This document shows positions 6,213 through 13,889 of a DNA stretch of 36,587 nucleotides, piece after piece. The position numbers and the translations under genes were made by a program. The notes below the pieces were generated by a model, which saw only the letters and a list, made by a program, of their open reading frames with translations, ran no database searches and was not told the origin of the DNA. Each line of letters opens with the position of its first letter. Positions within the stretch are counted from its first letter, which is position 1. The stretch spans positions 28,353 to 64,939 of the forward strand of contig NZ_CDBO01000071.1 of NCBI RefSeq assembly GCF_000819885.1. The letters are read 5' to 3'. This stretch comes from Aeromonas fluvialis. GTDB lineage: Bacteria; Pseudomonadota; Gammaproteobacteria; Enterobacterales; Aeromonadaceae.

Positions 6213-7481
6213 ATGAAAGATGCGACCCTGGCCCTGCACCATGGCTTTTCCAGCGACCCCACCACCAAGGCGGTCGCAGTGCCCATCTACCAGACGGTGG
6301 CCTACGAGTTCGAGAGCGCCCAGCACGGGGCGGATCTGTTCAATCTGGCGGTGCCGGGCAACATCTACACCCGCATCATGAACCCCACCAACGATGTGCT
6401 GGAGCAGCGGATGGCTGCGCTGGAAGGGGGGATCGCCGCGCTGGTGGTCTCGGCAGGTTCCGCCGCCATCACCTACGCCATTCAGGCGCTGACCGCCGCC
6501 GGTGACAACATAGTCTCCACGCCCCAGCTCTATGGCGGCACCTACACCTTGTTCGCCCACATGCTGCCGAGTTTCGGGGTCGAGGTGCGCTTCGCCAAGG
6601 ATGACAGCGCCGAAGCCATCGCCGCCCTTATCGATGACAAGACCAAGGCGGTCTACTGCGAGAGCATCGGCAACCCGGCGGGCAACATCGTCGATCTGGC
6701 CGCGCTGGCCAAGGCCGCCCACGCCCGTGGTGTGCCGCTCATCGTCGACAACACGGTCGCCACGCCGGTGCTCTGCAAGCCCATCGAACACGGCGCCGAC
6801 ATCGTCGTACACAGCCTGACCAAATATGTCGGCGGCCACGGCAACTCGCTGGGCGGCGTGGTGGTCGACTCGGGCAAGTTCCCCTGGGCGGATCACGCCG
6901 AGCGCTTCCCCCAGCTGACCAAACCCGAGCCCTCCTACCACGGGGTGGTCTACACCGAGGCCTTTGGCCCGGCCGCCTTTATCGGGCGGGTACGCACCGT
7001 GCCGCTGCGCAATACCGGCGCGGCGCTGGCGCCGATGAACGCCTTCCTGCTGCTGCAAGGGCTGGAGACCCTGAGCCTGCGCATGGAGCGCCACGTGGAT
7101 AACGCCCTGCGGGTTGCCAACCACCTCAAGCATCACCCCAAGGTGGCCTGGGTCAGCTACGCCGGTCTGCCGGGTCATCCCCACTATCTGCTGGCGGAGA
7201 AATACATGGCCGGCCGCCCCTCGGCCATCCTCTCGTTCGGTCTGAAGGATGGCTACGAGGCGGGCGTGCGCTTCTACGATGCGCTGAAGATCTTCAAGCG
7301 GCTGGTCAATATCGGCGATGCCAAGTCGCTGGCCTGCCACCCGGCCTCCACCACCCATCGCCAGCTGAGCGAGGAGGAGCAGGCCAAGGCTGGCGTGAAA
7401 CCCGAGATGATCCGGCTGTCGGTGGGGATCGAGGCCATCGAGGACATTCTGGCGGATCTGGATCAGGCGCTGGAGGCCTGA
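6213..7481 (+). CDS. metY: O-acetylhomoserine sulfhydrylase family enzyme
   Basis: 422 residues, usual length for MetY. ATG 6213 has AAGGAG six bases upstream. It is a fold-type I PLP enzyme of the Cys/Met metabolism family: phosphate-binding NIYTRIMNPTNDVLE near residue 50, LIVDNT (PLP-ring Asp near 179), and the Schiff-base lysine in HSLTKYVGGHG (Lys204). C-terminal RLSVGIEAIEDILADLDQAL is also typical. The long insertion-rich form and GNSLGG motif favour MetY over MetB/MetC. It would make homocysteine (or cysteine) from an O-acetylated amino acid and sulfide in the cytoplasm. The candidate MetJ boxes upstream agree with a methionine role. Monocistronic, with a strong terminator at 7496. 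Confidence 0.88.
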   Translation: MKDATLALHHGFSSDPTTKAVAVPIYQTVAYEFESAQHGADLFNLAVPGNIYTRIMNPTNDVLEQRMAALEGGIAALVVSAGSAAITYAIQALTAAGDNIVSTPQLYGGTYTLFAHMLPSFGVEVRFAKDDSAEAIAALIDDKTKAVYCESIGNPAGNIVDLAALAKAAHARGVPLIVDNTVATPVLCKPIEHGADIVVHSLTKYVGGHGNSLGGVVVDSGKFPWADHAERFPQLTKPEPSYHGVVYTEAFGPAAFIGRVRTVPLRNTGAALAPMNAFLLLQGLETLSLRMERHVDNALRVANHLKHHPKVAWVSYAGLPGHPHYLLAEKYMAGRPSAILSFGLKDGYEAGVRFYDALKIFKRLVNIGDAKSLACHPASTTHRQLSEEEQAKAGVKPEMIRLSVGIEAIEDILADLDQALEA

Positions 7482-7495
7482 GTCAGTCAACGAGC

Positions 7496-7521
7496 GAGCG
7501 GGCATCAGCCCGCTCTTTTTT
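7496..7521 (+). terminator. Intrinsic terminator of metY
   Basis: GAGCGGG-CATCAG-CCCGCTC followed by six T. Confidence 0.92.
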
Positions 7522-7588
7522 AGCCATCGGTGAACCGCCCCCCCTCGCCCGCTCGTATATCCCATCCTGCCACCGAATCGAGGTCGTT

Positions 7589-8215
7589 ATGATAGTCCTG
7601 CACCACCTGAACAAATCACGCTCTCAGCGCATCATCTGGTTGCTCGAAGAGCTGGGCCAGCCCTATGAGATCAAGGCGTATCAGCGCGATGCCGCCACCT
7701 TTCTGGCGCCGCCCGAGCTGAAAGCCATTCACCCCCTCGGCAAGTCGCCGGTCATCGAGTTCGACAGCCGAGTGCTGGCGGAATCGGGCGCCATCACCGA
7801 ATACCTGATTGCCCGCTATGCCGCCGAGCGGCTGGCTCCGGCACCAGATAGCCCCGACTATCCCGAATACCTGCAGTGGCTCCACTTTGCCGAGAGTTCC
7901 GGCATCCTGCCGCTGCTGCTCGACATGTTCGTGCGCAAGGATGGCAGCCCGATGCGCTTCCTGCCGGACTACGCCAGGGCGGAGTGTGCCAAGGTGCTGG
8001 GCTACCTCAATGAGGTACTGGCAACTCGCCACTATCTGGTGGGGGATCGCCTCTCCGGCGCCGACATCATGAACTCCTTCCTGGTGGATCTGCTGGCACG
8101 AAGCGGTCAGCTGGCCCACTTCCCGCACCTGCAAGTCTACTGGGAACGCCTCAATACCCATCCGGCTCGCCAGAAGGCCATGGAGCTGGAGCGCGAGCTG
8201 GATCAGCGCCCCTGA
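7589..8215 (+). CDS. Glutathione S-transferase
   Basis: 208 residues. N-terminal thioredoxin-like domain (residues 1-80) with HHLNKSRSQRIIWLLEEL, whose Ser is in the place of the GST catalytic Ser/Tyr, the cis-Pro segment HPLGKSPVIE and the glutathione-contacting ESGAITEYL. A C-terminal all-helical domain follows with the N-capping box SGADIMNSFL. ATG 7589 is preceded by GAGG. Cytoplasmic; conjugates or reduces electrophiles with glutathione, substrate unknown. It stands alone between two terminators. Confidence 0.9.
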   Translation: MIVLHHLNKSRSQRIIWLLEELGQPYEIKAYQRDAATFLAPPELKAIHPLGKSPVIEFDSRVLAESGAITEYLIARYAAERLAPAPDSPDYPEYLQWLHFAESSGILPLLLDMFVRKDGSPMRFLPDYARAECAKVLGYLNEVLATRHYLVGDRLSGADIMNSFLVDLLARSGQLAHFPHLQVYWERLNTHPARQKAMELERELDQRP

Positions 8216-8233
8216 TCAGAACCGCTACCATGC

Positions 8234-8261
8234 AAAACGCCCCGACAATCGGGGCGTTTTT
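8234..8261. terminator. Bidirectional terminator between GST and DMT exporter genes
   Basis: AACGCCCCGA-CAA-TCGGGGCGTT with A-run on the left and T-run on the right, placed between two convergent genes. Confidence 0.9.
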
Positions 8262-8280
8262 GCTATGCAGCGAGCGCGGT

Positions 8281-9180
8281 TTACTTGGTCGCTGGCACCT
8301 TGTCCCGGCGCGACTTCCACCACCAGCGCAGCCGGATTTGAGAGATAAGCATCCCTGCCAGCATCAGGGCGCAACCGGCGATGGCGCGCTCGTCCAGCGT
8401 CTCACCCAACAGCAACACGCCCCCCACGGCGGCAAAGACGGTCTCCAGACTGAGGATGATGGCGGCGTGGGCAGGATGGGCCCCTCGCTGCCCCACCACC
8501 TGCAGGGTATAACCGACCCCGACCGACACCAGCCCGGCATAGAGCAGCGCCTGCCAACCGGCCACGGCGCCGCTAACAGTCGGAGTTTCAATAACAAAAG
8601 CAGTAGCTAGGCTGAGCAGGCCGCAGACCACAAACTGCACCCCGGCCAGCTTGATGGGGGCAACCCGGTTGGAATAGTGATCCACCAGCAGCAGATGGAT
8701 GGCCCAGAACAGCGCCCCGATCACCTGCAACAGGTCGCCAAAGCCGATGGTGAACTCGTCGGTGACGCTCAGCACATAGAGCCCGCTCAGGGCGATAATG
8801 GCGCCAATCCAGGTATTGAGGCCACTCTTGTGGCGCAGCAGCAGCCCCAGTACCGGCACCAGAATGATATAGAGCCCGGTGATGAAACCGGCCTTGGCGG
8901 CAGTGGTATAGAGCAGCCCCACCTGCTGCAGGGAGGCGGCACAGAACAGCACCAGCCCGGCCAGCACACCACCGATCAGCAGTTGGCGATGGTCGCCCGC
9001 GGCGGCAACAGGTTGTCGGGATTTGAGCCACCAGAGCAGCGGCAGCAGGGAGAGGGCGCCGAGCAGAAAGCGCAGGCCATTGAAGGTATAGGGCCCCATA
9101 TGATCCATCCCGAGGCGCTGGGCGACAAAGCCCATACCCCAGATGGTGGCAGCCATCAGCAACATCAGATTGGAGCGCAT
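8281..9180 (-). CDS. DMT-superfamily (EamA) inner-membrane exporter
   Basis: 299 residues with about ten hydrophobic helices in two EamA repeats. The first starts LMLLMAATIWGMGFVAQRLG with the family's usual N-terminal pattern; the second repeat begins near FWAIHLLLVDHYSN and ends in the highly typical SLETVFAAVGGVLLLGE followed by a final helix. AAGGAAG upstream of ATG 9180. Likely exports a metabolite or amino acid by proton exchange; the substrate cannot be predicted. Confidence 0.88.
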   Translation of the reverse strand: MRSNLMLLMAATIWGMGFVAQRLGMDHMGPYTFNGLRFLLGALSLLPLLWWLKSRQPVAAAGDHRQLLIGGVLAGLVLFCAASLQQVGLLYTTAAKAGFITGLYIILVPVLGLLLRHKSGLNTWIGAIIALSGLYVLSVTDEFTIGFGDLLQVIGALFWAIHLLLVDHYSNRVAPIKLAGVQFVVCGLLSLATAFVIETPTVSGAVAGWQALLYAGLVSVGVGYTLQVVGQRGAHPAHAAIILSLETVFAAVGGVLLLGETLDERAIAGCALMLAGMLISQIRLRWWWKSRRDKVPATK

Positions 9181-9252
9181 GGCGATTCTTCCTTAAATCG
9201 GCGCGTAACGGGTTATTCGATCCAAGATACCCGTCTCGCTACCCTCTTGTCT

Positions 9253-9570
9253 TTAGAGCGACAGCTGTTTTGTCAGCGCGGCGAGCAGAGCGACCAGCAA
9301 CAGATTGCCCCGCAGGATCCAGACTACCCGGAAGTGCTGCTGGATGGAGATCATCGGCGCCTTGCCCAGACGCAGGGCACGACGCCAGCGATAGAAGAGG
9401 CGGCTGGGATAAACGAGGGAGCCGACAATCAGCAGAAACAGCACCATCTTGAGGCCGTGGGCAGGATGAGCAAAGAGCTGCGCCACCGAGCTGGCATGTT
9501 CGAGGGCCAGCAGACATCCGGTCGCAAAGATGGAGAAGAGCGCCAGCGCCGCCACCCCATCTGCCAGCAT
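9253..9570 (-). CDS. Small inner-membrane protein, DUF2214-like
   Basis: About 105 residues from ATG 9570; the open frame extends to 9717. Three hydrophobic segments, with a basic loop PSRLFYRWRRALRLGKAP between the second and the last, recall DUF2214 membrane proteins. The start is a problem: the upstream frame runs straight through the strong terminator at 9590-9631 and into the HAD gene, so that part is unlikely to be translated. ATG 9570 lacks a visible ribosome site; TTG 9591 is an alternative that would complete the first helix. Function unknown. Confidence 0.6.
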   Translation of the reverse strand: MLADGVAALALFSIFATGCLLALEHASSVAQLFAHPAHGLKMVLFLLIVGSLVYPSRLFYRWRRALRLGKAPMISIQQHFRVVWILRGNLLLVALLAALTKQLSL

Positions 9571-9589
9571 CAGCCACAACGCCGTCAGC

Positions 9590-9631
9590 AAAAAACAAAA
9601 GAGAGAGGCACCTGCCTCTCTCTTTGTTTTT
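9590..9631. terminator. Strong bidirectional terminator ending the phn operon
   Basis: 11-bp stem AGAGAGAGGCA/TGCCTCTCTCT with a two-base loop (9600-9623), A-rich on the left and T-run on the right. On the minus strand it follows the HAD gene by about 40 bases and immediately precedes the start of the DUF2214-like gene. Confidence 0.9.
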
Positions 9632-9671
9632 CGTGCGTCTTGCCGCACGTTAAGCCAGTGTGGCGCGCGAC

Positions 9672-10325
9672 TCAGCGCTGCCACTCCCACACCGGCCAGC
9701 CCAGCTCCGAGGCGCACTGGCGCAGTGCGGGGGCCGGATTGACAGCATGAGGATGGCTCACCATACGCAGCAGGGGGAGATCATTGTGGGAGTCGCTGTA
9801 ACCATAGCTCCCCTGCCAGAGGTGCTCCCTGCCGGCAAAGAGCTGGTTGACGCGAGCCACCTTGCCTTCGCGAAAACTGAGGGTGCCGCAGGTCTGGCCG
9901 GTCAGCATCCCCTCCTCCTCGTCGAGCAGGATGGCGACGCAGTGATCCATCCCCAGCATCTTCGCCATGGGGACCACCAGATGCTCGCCGGAGGCGGAGA
10001 TAAGCACCAGATCGTCGCCCCGCTCCTGATGCCATTCGATACGCGCCAACCCCTCGGGGTAGAGGCGATCTCGCAGCACCTGCTCGGCAAAGCGGGTAGA
10101 GAGCGAGTCGAGCCACTGGCGCGACTTGCCCGCCAGCGGTTGCAGGGTGAAGGCCATGTACTGGTGCATGTCCATCTTGCCCTGATGGTAGAGGGACATC
10201 ATGGCCTGCTCCTCGGCGATCATGCTGGCCGGAGCCAGCTCCTCGGCCACCATGTACTCCAGCCAGAGGCTGGCGGAATCCCCGGCAATCAGGGTCTCGT
10301 CCAGATCAAACAGTGCCAGTGCCAT
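9672..10325 (-). CDS. HAD-IB phosphatase (phosphoserine-phosphatase-like) at the end of the phn operon
   Basis: 217 residues from ATG 10325 (AAGGAG six bases upstream; the frame opens seven codons earlier at a weaker start). Motif I ALFDLDETL supplies the nucleophile Asp7 and acid Asp9. Motif II is LISASGE (Ser); the motif III/IV region is GYSDSHNDLPLL. The helical C1 cap (about 20-90) and these motifs indicate subfamily IB (PSPase-like). It lacks the PhnX signature with its Schiff-base lysine, so it is not the classical phosphonoacetaldehyde hydrolase. It starts 39 bases after phnT with no terminator between, and its own 3' end is followed by a strong terminator, so it probably belongs to the phn transcript. 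Substrate unknown. Confidence 0.85.
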   Translation of the reverse strand: MALALFDLDETLIAGDSASLWLEYMVAEELAPASMIAEEQAMMSLYHQGKMDMHQYMAFTLQPLAGKSRQWLDSLSTRFAEQVLRDRLYPEGLARIEWHQERGDDLVLISASGEHLVVPMAKMLGMDHCVAILLDEEEGMLTGQTCGTLSFREGKVARVNQLFAGREHLWQGSYGYSDSHNDLPLLRMVSHPHAVNPAPALRQCASELGWPVWEWQR

Positions 10326-10364
10326 GAGGGCTCCTTGCGGTAACAACGAAAATGAAACGAGGCG

Positions 10365-11372
10365 TCATGCTACCTCACAGAGTTGATCCCGGGCCACCGC
10401 CAGGGTCACGGCACTGCCGGTGGCCAGCAGATCGCCAGCCGAGCGGTTGAGGCAATCCACCGTCAACAGCCCTGCCTCGCACTCCACCTGATAGCGGATC
10501 ACGTTGCCGAGCAGCTGTTGCTGGCGAATGATGCCGGGCAGGCTGGGCTCGCTGCTGGTCGCCCCGGCGGGCAGCAGGGTGATGGACTCCGGCCGCAGTG
10601 CCAACTTGCCCTGAAAACGGGGGCCAAACAGCGACTTGCCCTGCTCGGCGCCAAGCAGGTTGTAGTTGCCGATAAAGCTCGCCACAAACTCGCTGGCGGG
10701 ACGGGTATAGATCTGCTCCGGCGTGCCGCTCTGGACGATGGATCCCTTGTTCATCAGGAAGATCCTGTCCGACAGGGTGAGCGCCTCCTCCTGATCGTGG
10801 GTCACGAAGATGGTGGTGAGCTCAAGGCGCTGCTGGATCTCGCGGATCTGCTGGCGCAGGCTGCGGCGGATGCGGGCATCCAGCGCCGAGAGCGGCTCGT
10901 CCAGCAGCAGGATCCGGGGTTGCACCACCAGGGCGCGGGCCAAGGCCACCCGCTGGCGCTGGCCACCGGAGAGCTCGGCCGGATAACGGCGCTCGAAACC
11001 GGTCAGCTCCACCAGTTCCAGCGCCTCCTGCACGCTGGCCGCCAGCTCCCGTCCCGGCTGGGGCTTCATCTTGAGGCCGAAGGCGACGTTGTCCCACACC
11101 GTCATATTGGGGAACAGCGCATAGCTCTGGAACACCATGCCGATGCCCCGCTTCTGGGGCGCCTGCCAGGTAATGTCTTCACCGGCCACCCGCACCTGAC
11201 CGCCATCCACCGGGGTGAGCCCGGCCAGCGCCCGCAGCAGAGTGGATTTGCCGCAACCGGAAGGGCCGAGCAGGGTCACCAGCTCCCCCTTGCGAATGCC
11301 GAATTCGATCCCCTCGAACACCTTGGTCTCGCCGTAGGATTTGTGCAACTGATTGACTTCTAAATGAAACAT
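10365..11372 (-). CDS. phnT: ATPase of the 2-aminoethylphosphonate ABC transporter
   Basis: 335 residues. Walker A GPSGCGKST near residue 36, Q-loop VFQSYALFPNMTV, signature LSGGQRQR, Walker B RILLLDEP, D-loop SALD and switch His in FVTHDQEE. A C-terminal regulatory TOBE-type domain follows from about residue 240. The start is 6 bases after the phnV stop. The five-gene context with phnS, phnU and phnV assigns it to the 2-aminoethylphosphonate importer; the sequence alone would also fit other Fe3+/polyamine-type ATPases. Confidence 0.85.
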   Translation of the reverse strand: MFHLEVNQLHKSYGETKVFEGIEFGIRKGELVTLLGPSGCGKSTLLRALAGLTPVDGGQVRVAGEDITWQAPQKRGIGMVFQSYALFPNMTVWDNVAFGLKMKPQPGRELAASVQEALELVELTGFERRYPAELSGGQRQRVALARALVVQPRILLLDEPLSALDARIRRSLRQQIREIQQRLELTTIFVTHDQEEALTLSDRIFLMNKGSIVQSGTPEQIYTRPASEFVASFIGNYNLLGAEQGKSLFGPRFQGKLALRPESITLLPAGATSSEPSLPGIIRQQQLLGNVIRYQVECEAGLLTVDCLNRSAGDLLATGSAVTLAVARDQLCEVA

Positions 11373-11378
11373 CTTGGA

Positions 11379-12155
11379 TCACCGATGAAATCTGTTGGCC
11401 GCCCAGGTGAGCAGCAGGGTCAGCAGGAAGTAGCTCATCACCAGCGCACTGGTGAAGTGGCCCGAAGTGGCGCGCATGTTGTAGAGGTAGACCTGCAGGG
11501 TCTCGTAACGGGTGCCCACCAGCATGTTGGCAAACACGAACTCGCCGAGCAGGAAGGAGAGCGAGAGAAACAGCGCGGCCAGCAATCCCTTGCGCAGGCA
11601 GGGGATCACCACCAGCAGGAAGGCGCGGGCGCTGCTCGCCCCCAGCAGGTGGGCGGCATCCATCAAATCCTTGAGCGGCACCCCTTGCAGGCTGTTGGCC
11701 AGTGCCCGGTACATAAAGGGGAGCACCACGGTGAACCAGGTGCCGATCAGGATCCACGGCGTACCGATAATGGGCAGGACGCCGTCAGCGTAGATCTGCA
11801 GCAACCCCACCGACGAGACCACAGGTGGCACCGCGAAGGGGAGCAGGATCAGCAGGTTCATCCAGGGATCCAGCTTTGGGAAGTAGTAGGCCACCACCAA
11901 TACCGTGGGCACCAACACCAGCACGCTCAGCAGCAAAGTAGCGAAGCAGACCAGCAGGCTGCGACCAAACGCCGCCAGAAAGCGCGGATCGCCCCACAGC
12001 TTGAGATACCAGTCGAGGGTGAAGCCGTCCGGCAGCAGGGTCGCCCCCCAGCGGGTGGAGATGGAGTAGAGAAACGTGGCCAGCAGCGGCAACAGCAGGG
12101 TGGCGACCAGCGCCCCCAGCACCCAGCGCGGCCAACTCGGTTGCAAATCACGCAT
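11379..12155 (-). CDS. phnV: Permease of the 2-aminoethylphosphonate ABC transporter
   Basis: 258 residues with six predicted membrane helices. The cytoplasmic EAA loop is DLMDAAHLLGASSARAFLLVVIP, which docks on the ATPase. ATG 12155 overlaps the end of phnU by 8 bases, implying translational coupling. Together with PhnU it would form the heteromeric channel in the inner membrane. Confidence 0.85.
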   Translation of the reverse strand: MRDLQPSWPRWVLGALVATLLLPLLATFLYSISTRWGATLLPDGFTLDWYLKLWGDPRFLAAFGRSLLVCFATLLLSVLVLVPTVLVVAYYFPKLDPWMNLLILLPFAVPPVVSSVGLLQIYADGVLPIIGTPWILIGTWFTVVLPFMYRALANSLQGVPLKDLMDAAHLLGASSARAFLLVVIPCLRKGLLAALFLSLSFLLGEFVFANMLVGTRYETLQVYLYNMRATSGHFTSALVMSYFLLTLLLTWAANRFHR

Positions 12156-13047
12156 GGGACTGACCCTTGTTCACATAGCTCTTTTTCAGCAGCCACTGGT
12201 TGGCGGCTGTCACCACCCCCAGCAGCACCATCAGGATCACCGCCAGCGCCGCCGCCATATTAGGCTCGAGGAAGATGTCGCCGGCGACCAGACTGGCCAC
12301 CCGGATGGTCACCAGATTGAAGTTGCCGGTGGTGAGGGCGTAGGCGGAGGCATAGGCCCCCACTGCGTTGGCAAACAGGATGATCAGGGTGCCGAGCAGC
12401 GCAGGCGTCAGCACCGGTAGCGCCACGTGCCACACATACTGACCCTTGCTCGCCCCCAGCAGCGCGGCGGCCTGCGGCCACTCATCCTGCAGCGCATCGA
12501 ACGCCGGGTAGAGCAGCAGCAGGGCGAGCGGGATCTGGAAGTAGGTGTAGATGAGGATAAGGCCCGACCCCGAGTAGAGGTTGAAGCCGTCGATCAGCCC
12601 CCAGGATTTCAGCAGCAGGGTCACCGCACCATTGATGCCGAGAATGATGATAAAGGCGAACGCCAGCGGCACGCCGCTGAAGTTGCCGGTCATGGTGACA
12701 AAAGCCAACAGCAGCCGCTTGACCCGCTCGCCACTGTGGCGCAGCGCCGCGGCCCCGAGGGTGCCGATGGCAAGGCCTGCCAGACTGGCGATACCGGCGA
12801 TGCGCAATGAGTTGCCGAACGATTGCAGGTAGAAGGGGGAGCTCAAAATCTCCCGATAGTAGTCGAGACCCCAGCCATCGGGGGTCTGAAAGCTGCCCAC
12901 CAGCACCCACACCATGGGGGCGAGCTGGAACAGGATCATCAACAGGATAAACGGCAGCAGCACCAGCGCGGGCAGCCAGTGACGGCGCGTCTGGCTCTGG
13001 GTTGCCACGGGTTGATCCGCAAGGATCTCGGTGGTTGCAGGCATCAT
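12148..13047 (-). CDS. phnU: Permease of the 2-aminoethylphosphonate ABC transporter
   Basis: 299 residues from ATG 13047 (MMPATTEILADQP), with GAGG seven bases upstream; the A of the ATG is also the last base of the preceding gene's TGA. The open frame continues upstream to 13308 but that part is antisense-frame noise inside the preceding gene. Six helices, with EAA loop EWPQAAALLGASKGQYVWHVALP. Partner of PhnV. Confidence 0.85.
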   Translation of the reverse strand: MMPATTEILADQPVATQSQTRRHWLPALVLLPFILLMILFQLAPMVWVLVGSFQTPDGWGLDYYREILSSPFYLQSFGNSLRIAGIASLAGLAIGTLGAAALRHSGERVKRLLLAFVTMTGNFSGVPLAFAFIIILGINGAVTLLLKSWGLIDGFNLYSGSGLILIYTYFQIPLALLLLYPAFDALQDEWPQAAALLGASKGQYVWHVALPVLTPALLGTLIILFANAVGAYASAYALTTGNFNLVTIRVASLVAGDIFLEPNMAAALAVILMVLLGVVTAANQWLLKKSYVNKGQSHA

Positions 13048-13880
13048 CAATGCACCTCGCGCATAAAGGCAGCCTTGAGCAGCGGGGGCGCCACCGGCTT
13101 GTCGTGGGCAATGCCCAGCAGATCCGCCATCAGGGCGCAGAGCTGGGTCTGGGCAATCGCCACCCCATCCGGCCAGCGCTCGATAAAGGCATCGCCAAAC
13201 AGCCAGAGTGGCACGGTGCGCTCTTCCGGCAGGGTGCCGCCGTGGCTCAGGTCGTTGTTCATGCCGTGATCCGAGGTGATCACCACCTGATACCCCTCCG
13301 CCAGCCACTGGGGCAGCAGATCGGCCAGCAGGCTGTCCATGCGGCGCGCCTGATTGCGGTACTGGCGTGAATCGAGGCCAAACTTGTGGCCCGCATCGTC
13401 CACTCCCATGGGGTGGATCAGCAGAAAATCGGGGTCATGTTGGATTCTGAGCCACTCCCCATCCATCAGCAGATGGCTGTCGGGATAGTTGTCATCCCAG
13501 TAGAAGCAGCCGTGCTGGATGGGCAACTGATCGTCGTGAGTAAAGCGATCACGGGCCGCCAGCCAGGGGCTGCGGTTATAGAGTTCGCTCACCCAGAAGT
13601 AGGCCGCCGCTGCGGTGCGTTTACCCGCGGCGCGGGCCAGATGGAAGATGGAGTCATGCAGACTGAGGCGACTCACCCCGTTGTGGGTGATACCGCTCGC
13701 CACCGGCGGCACGCCGGTCAGGATGCACTCGTAGAGAGGCCGGGAGAGAGACGGCAGGGCAGCATTCAGGGTCGTATGCAGGCCCCGCCCCGCCTCTACC
13801 ATGCCACCGAGGTAGCCCATGGTGTGGGCTACCTCGGCTGCCAGACCATCCACAAGTACCACTATCACCTTGTGTTGCAC
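13047..13880 (-). CDS. Alkaline-phosphatase-superfamily hydrolase inside the phn operon
   Basis: 277 residues from GTG 13880 (AAGGGA five bases upstream). Two-metal hydrolase layout of the nucleotide pyrophosphatase/phosphodiesterase branch: VLVDG (Asp11), nucleophile segment PSLSRP ... LTG (Ser46 where NPPs have Thr), DDAGH (Asp161, His165), SDHG (Asp204, His205) and a later His in LSHGG (His213). No signal peptide, so it acts in the cytoplasm on imported substrate. Nine bases after phnS and overlapping phnU. Relatives include phosphonoacetate hydrolase PhnA, which breaks a C-P bond with this fold, and ordinary phosphodiesterases; at 277 residues it is shorter than PhnA. It may replace PhnW/PhnX, which are absent here. 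That role is inference. Confidence 0.8.
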   Translation of the reverse strand: MQHKVIVVLVDGLAAEVAHTMGYLGGMVEAGRGLHTTLNAALPSLSRPLYECILTGVPPVASGITHNGVSRLSLHDSIFHLARAAGKRTAAAAYFWVSELYNRSPWLAARDRFTHDDQLPIQHGCFYWDDNYPDSHLLMDGEWLRIQHDPDFLLIHPMGVDDAGHKFGLDSRQYRNQARRMDSLLADLLPQWLAEGYQVVITSDHGMNNDLSHGGTLPEERTVPLWLFGDAFIERWPDGVAIAQTQLCALMADLLGIAHDKPVAPPLLKAAFMREVH

Positions 13881-13889
13881 TGGATTCCC

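Noticed and set aside
4022..6505. 827-residue plus-strand open frame
   Set aside because: Antisense to sgrR and in part to sgrT/metY; no recognisable domain. High-GC coding DNA often leaves the opposite strand open.
8677..9750. Long plus-strand open frame opposite the DMT exporter and DUF2214-like gene
   Set aside because: Gln/His-rich antisense shadow with no domain; the minus-strand genes explain the region.
9672..10325. PhnX (phosphonoacetaldehyde hydrolase)
   Set aside because: It is a HAD protein in a phn operon, but motifs and cap type are HAD-IB (phosphoserine-phosphatase-like) and the PhnX lysine motif is missing.
13048..13308. N-terminal extension of phnU
   Set aside because: Lies inside the preceding hydrolase gene in another frame; PhnU homology and the ribosome site begin at ATG 13047.
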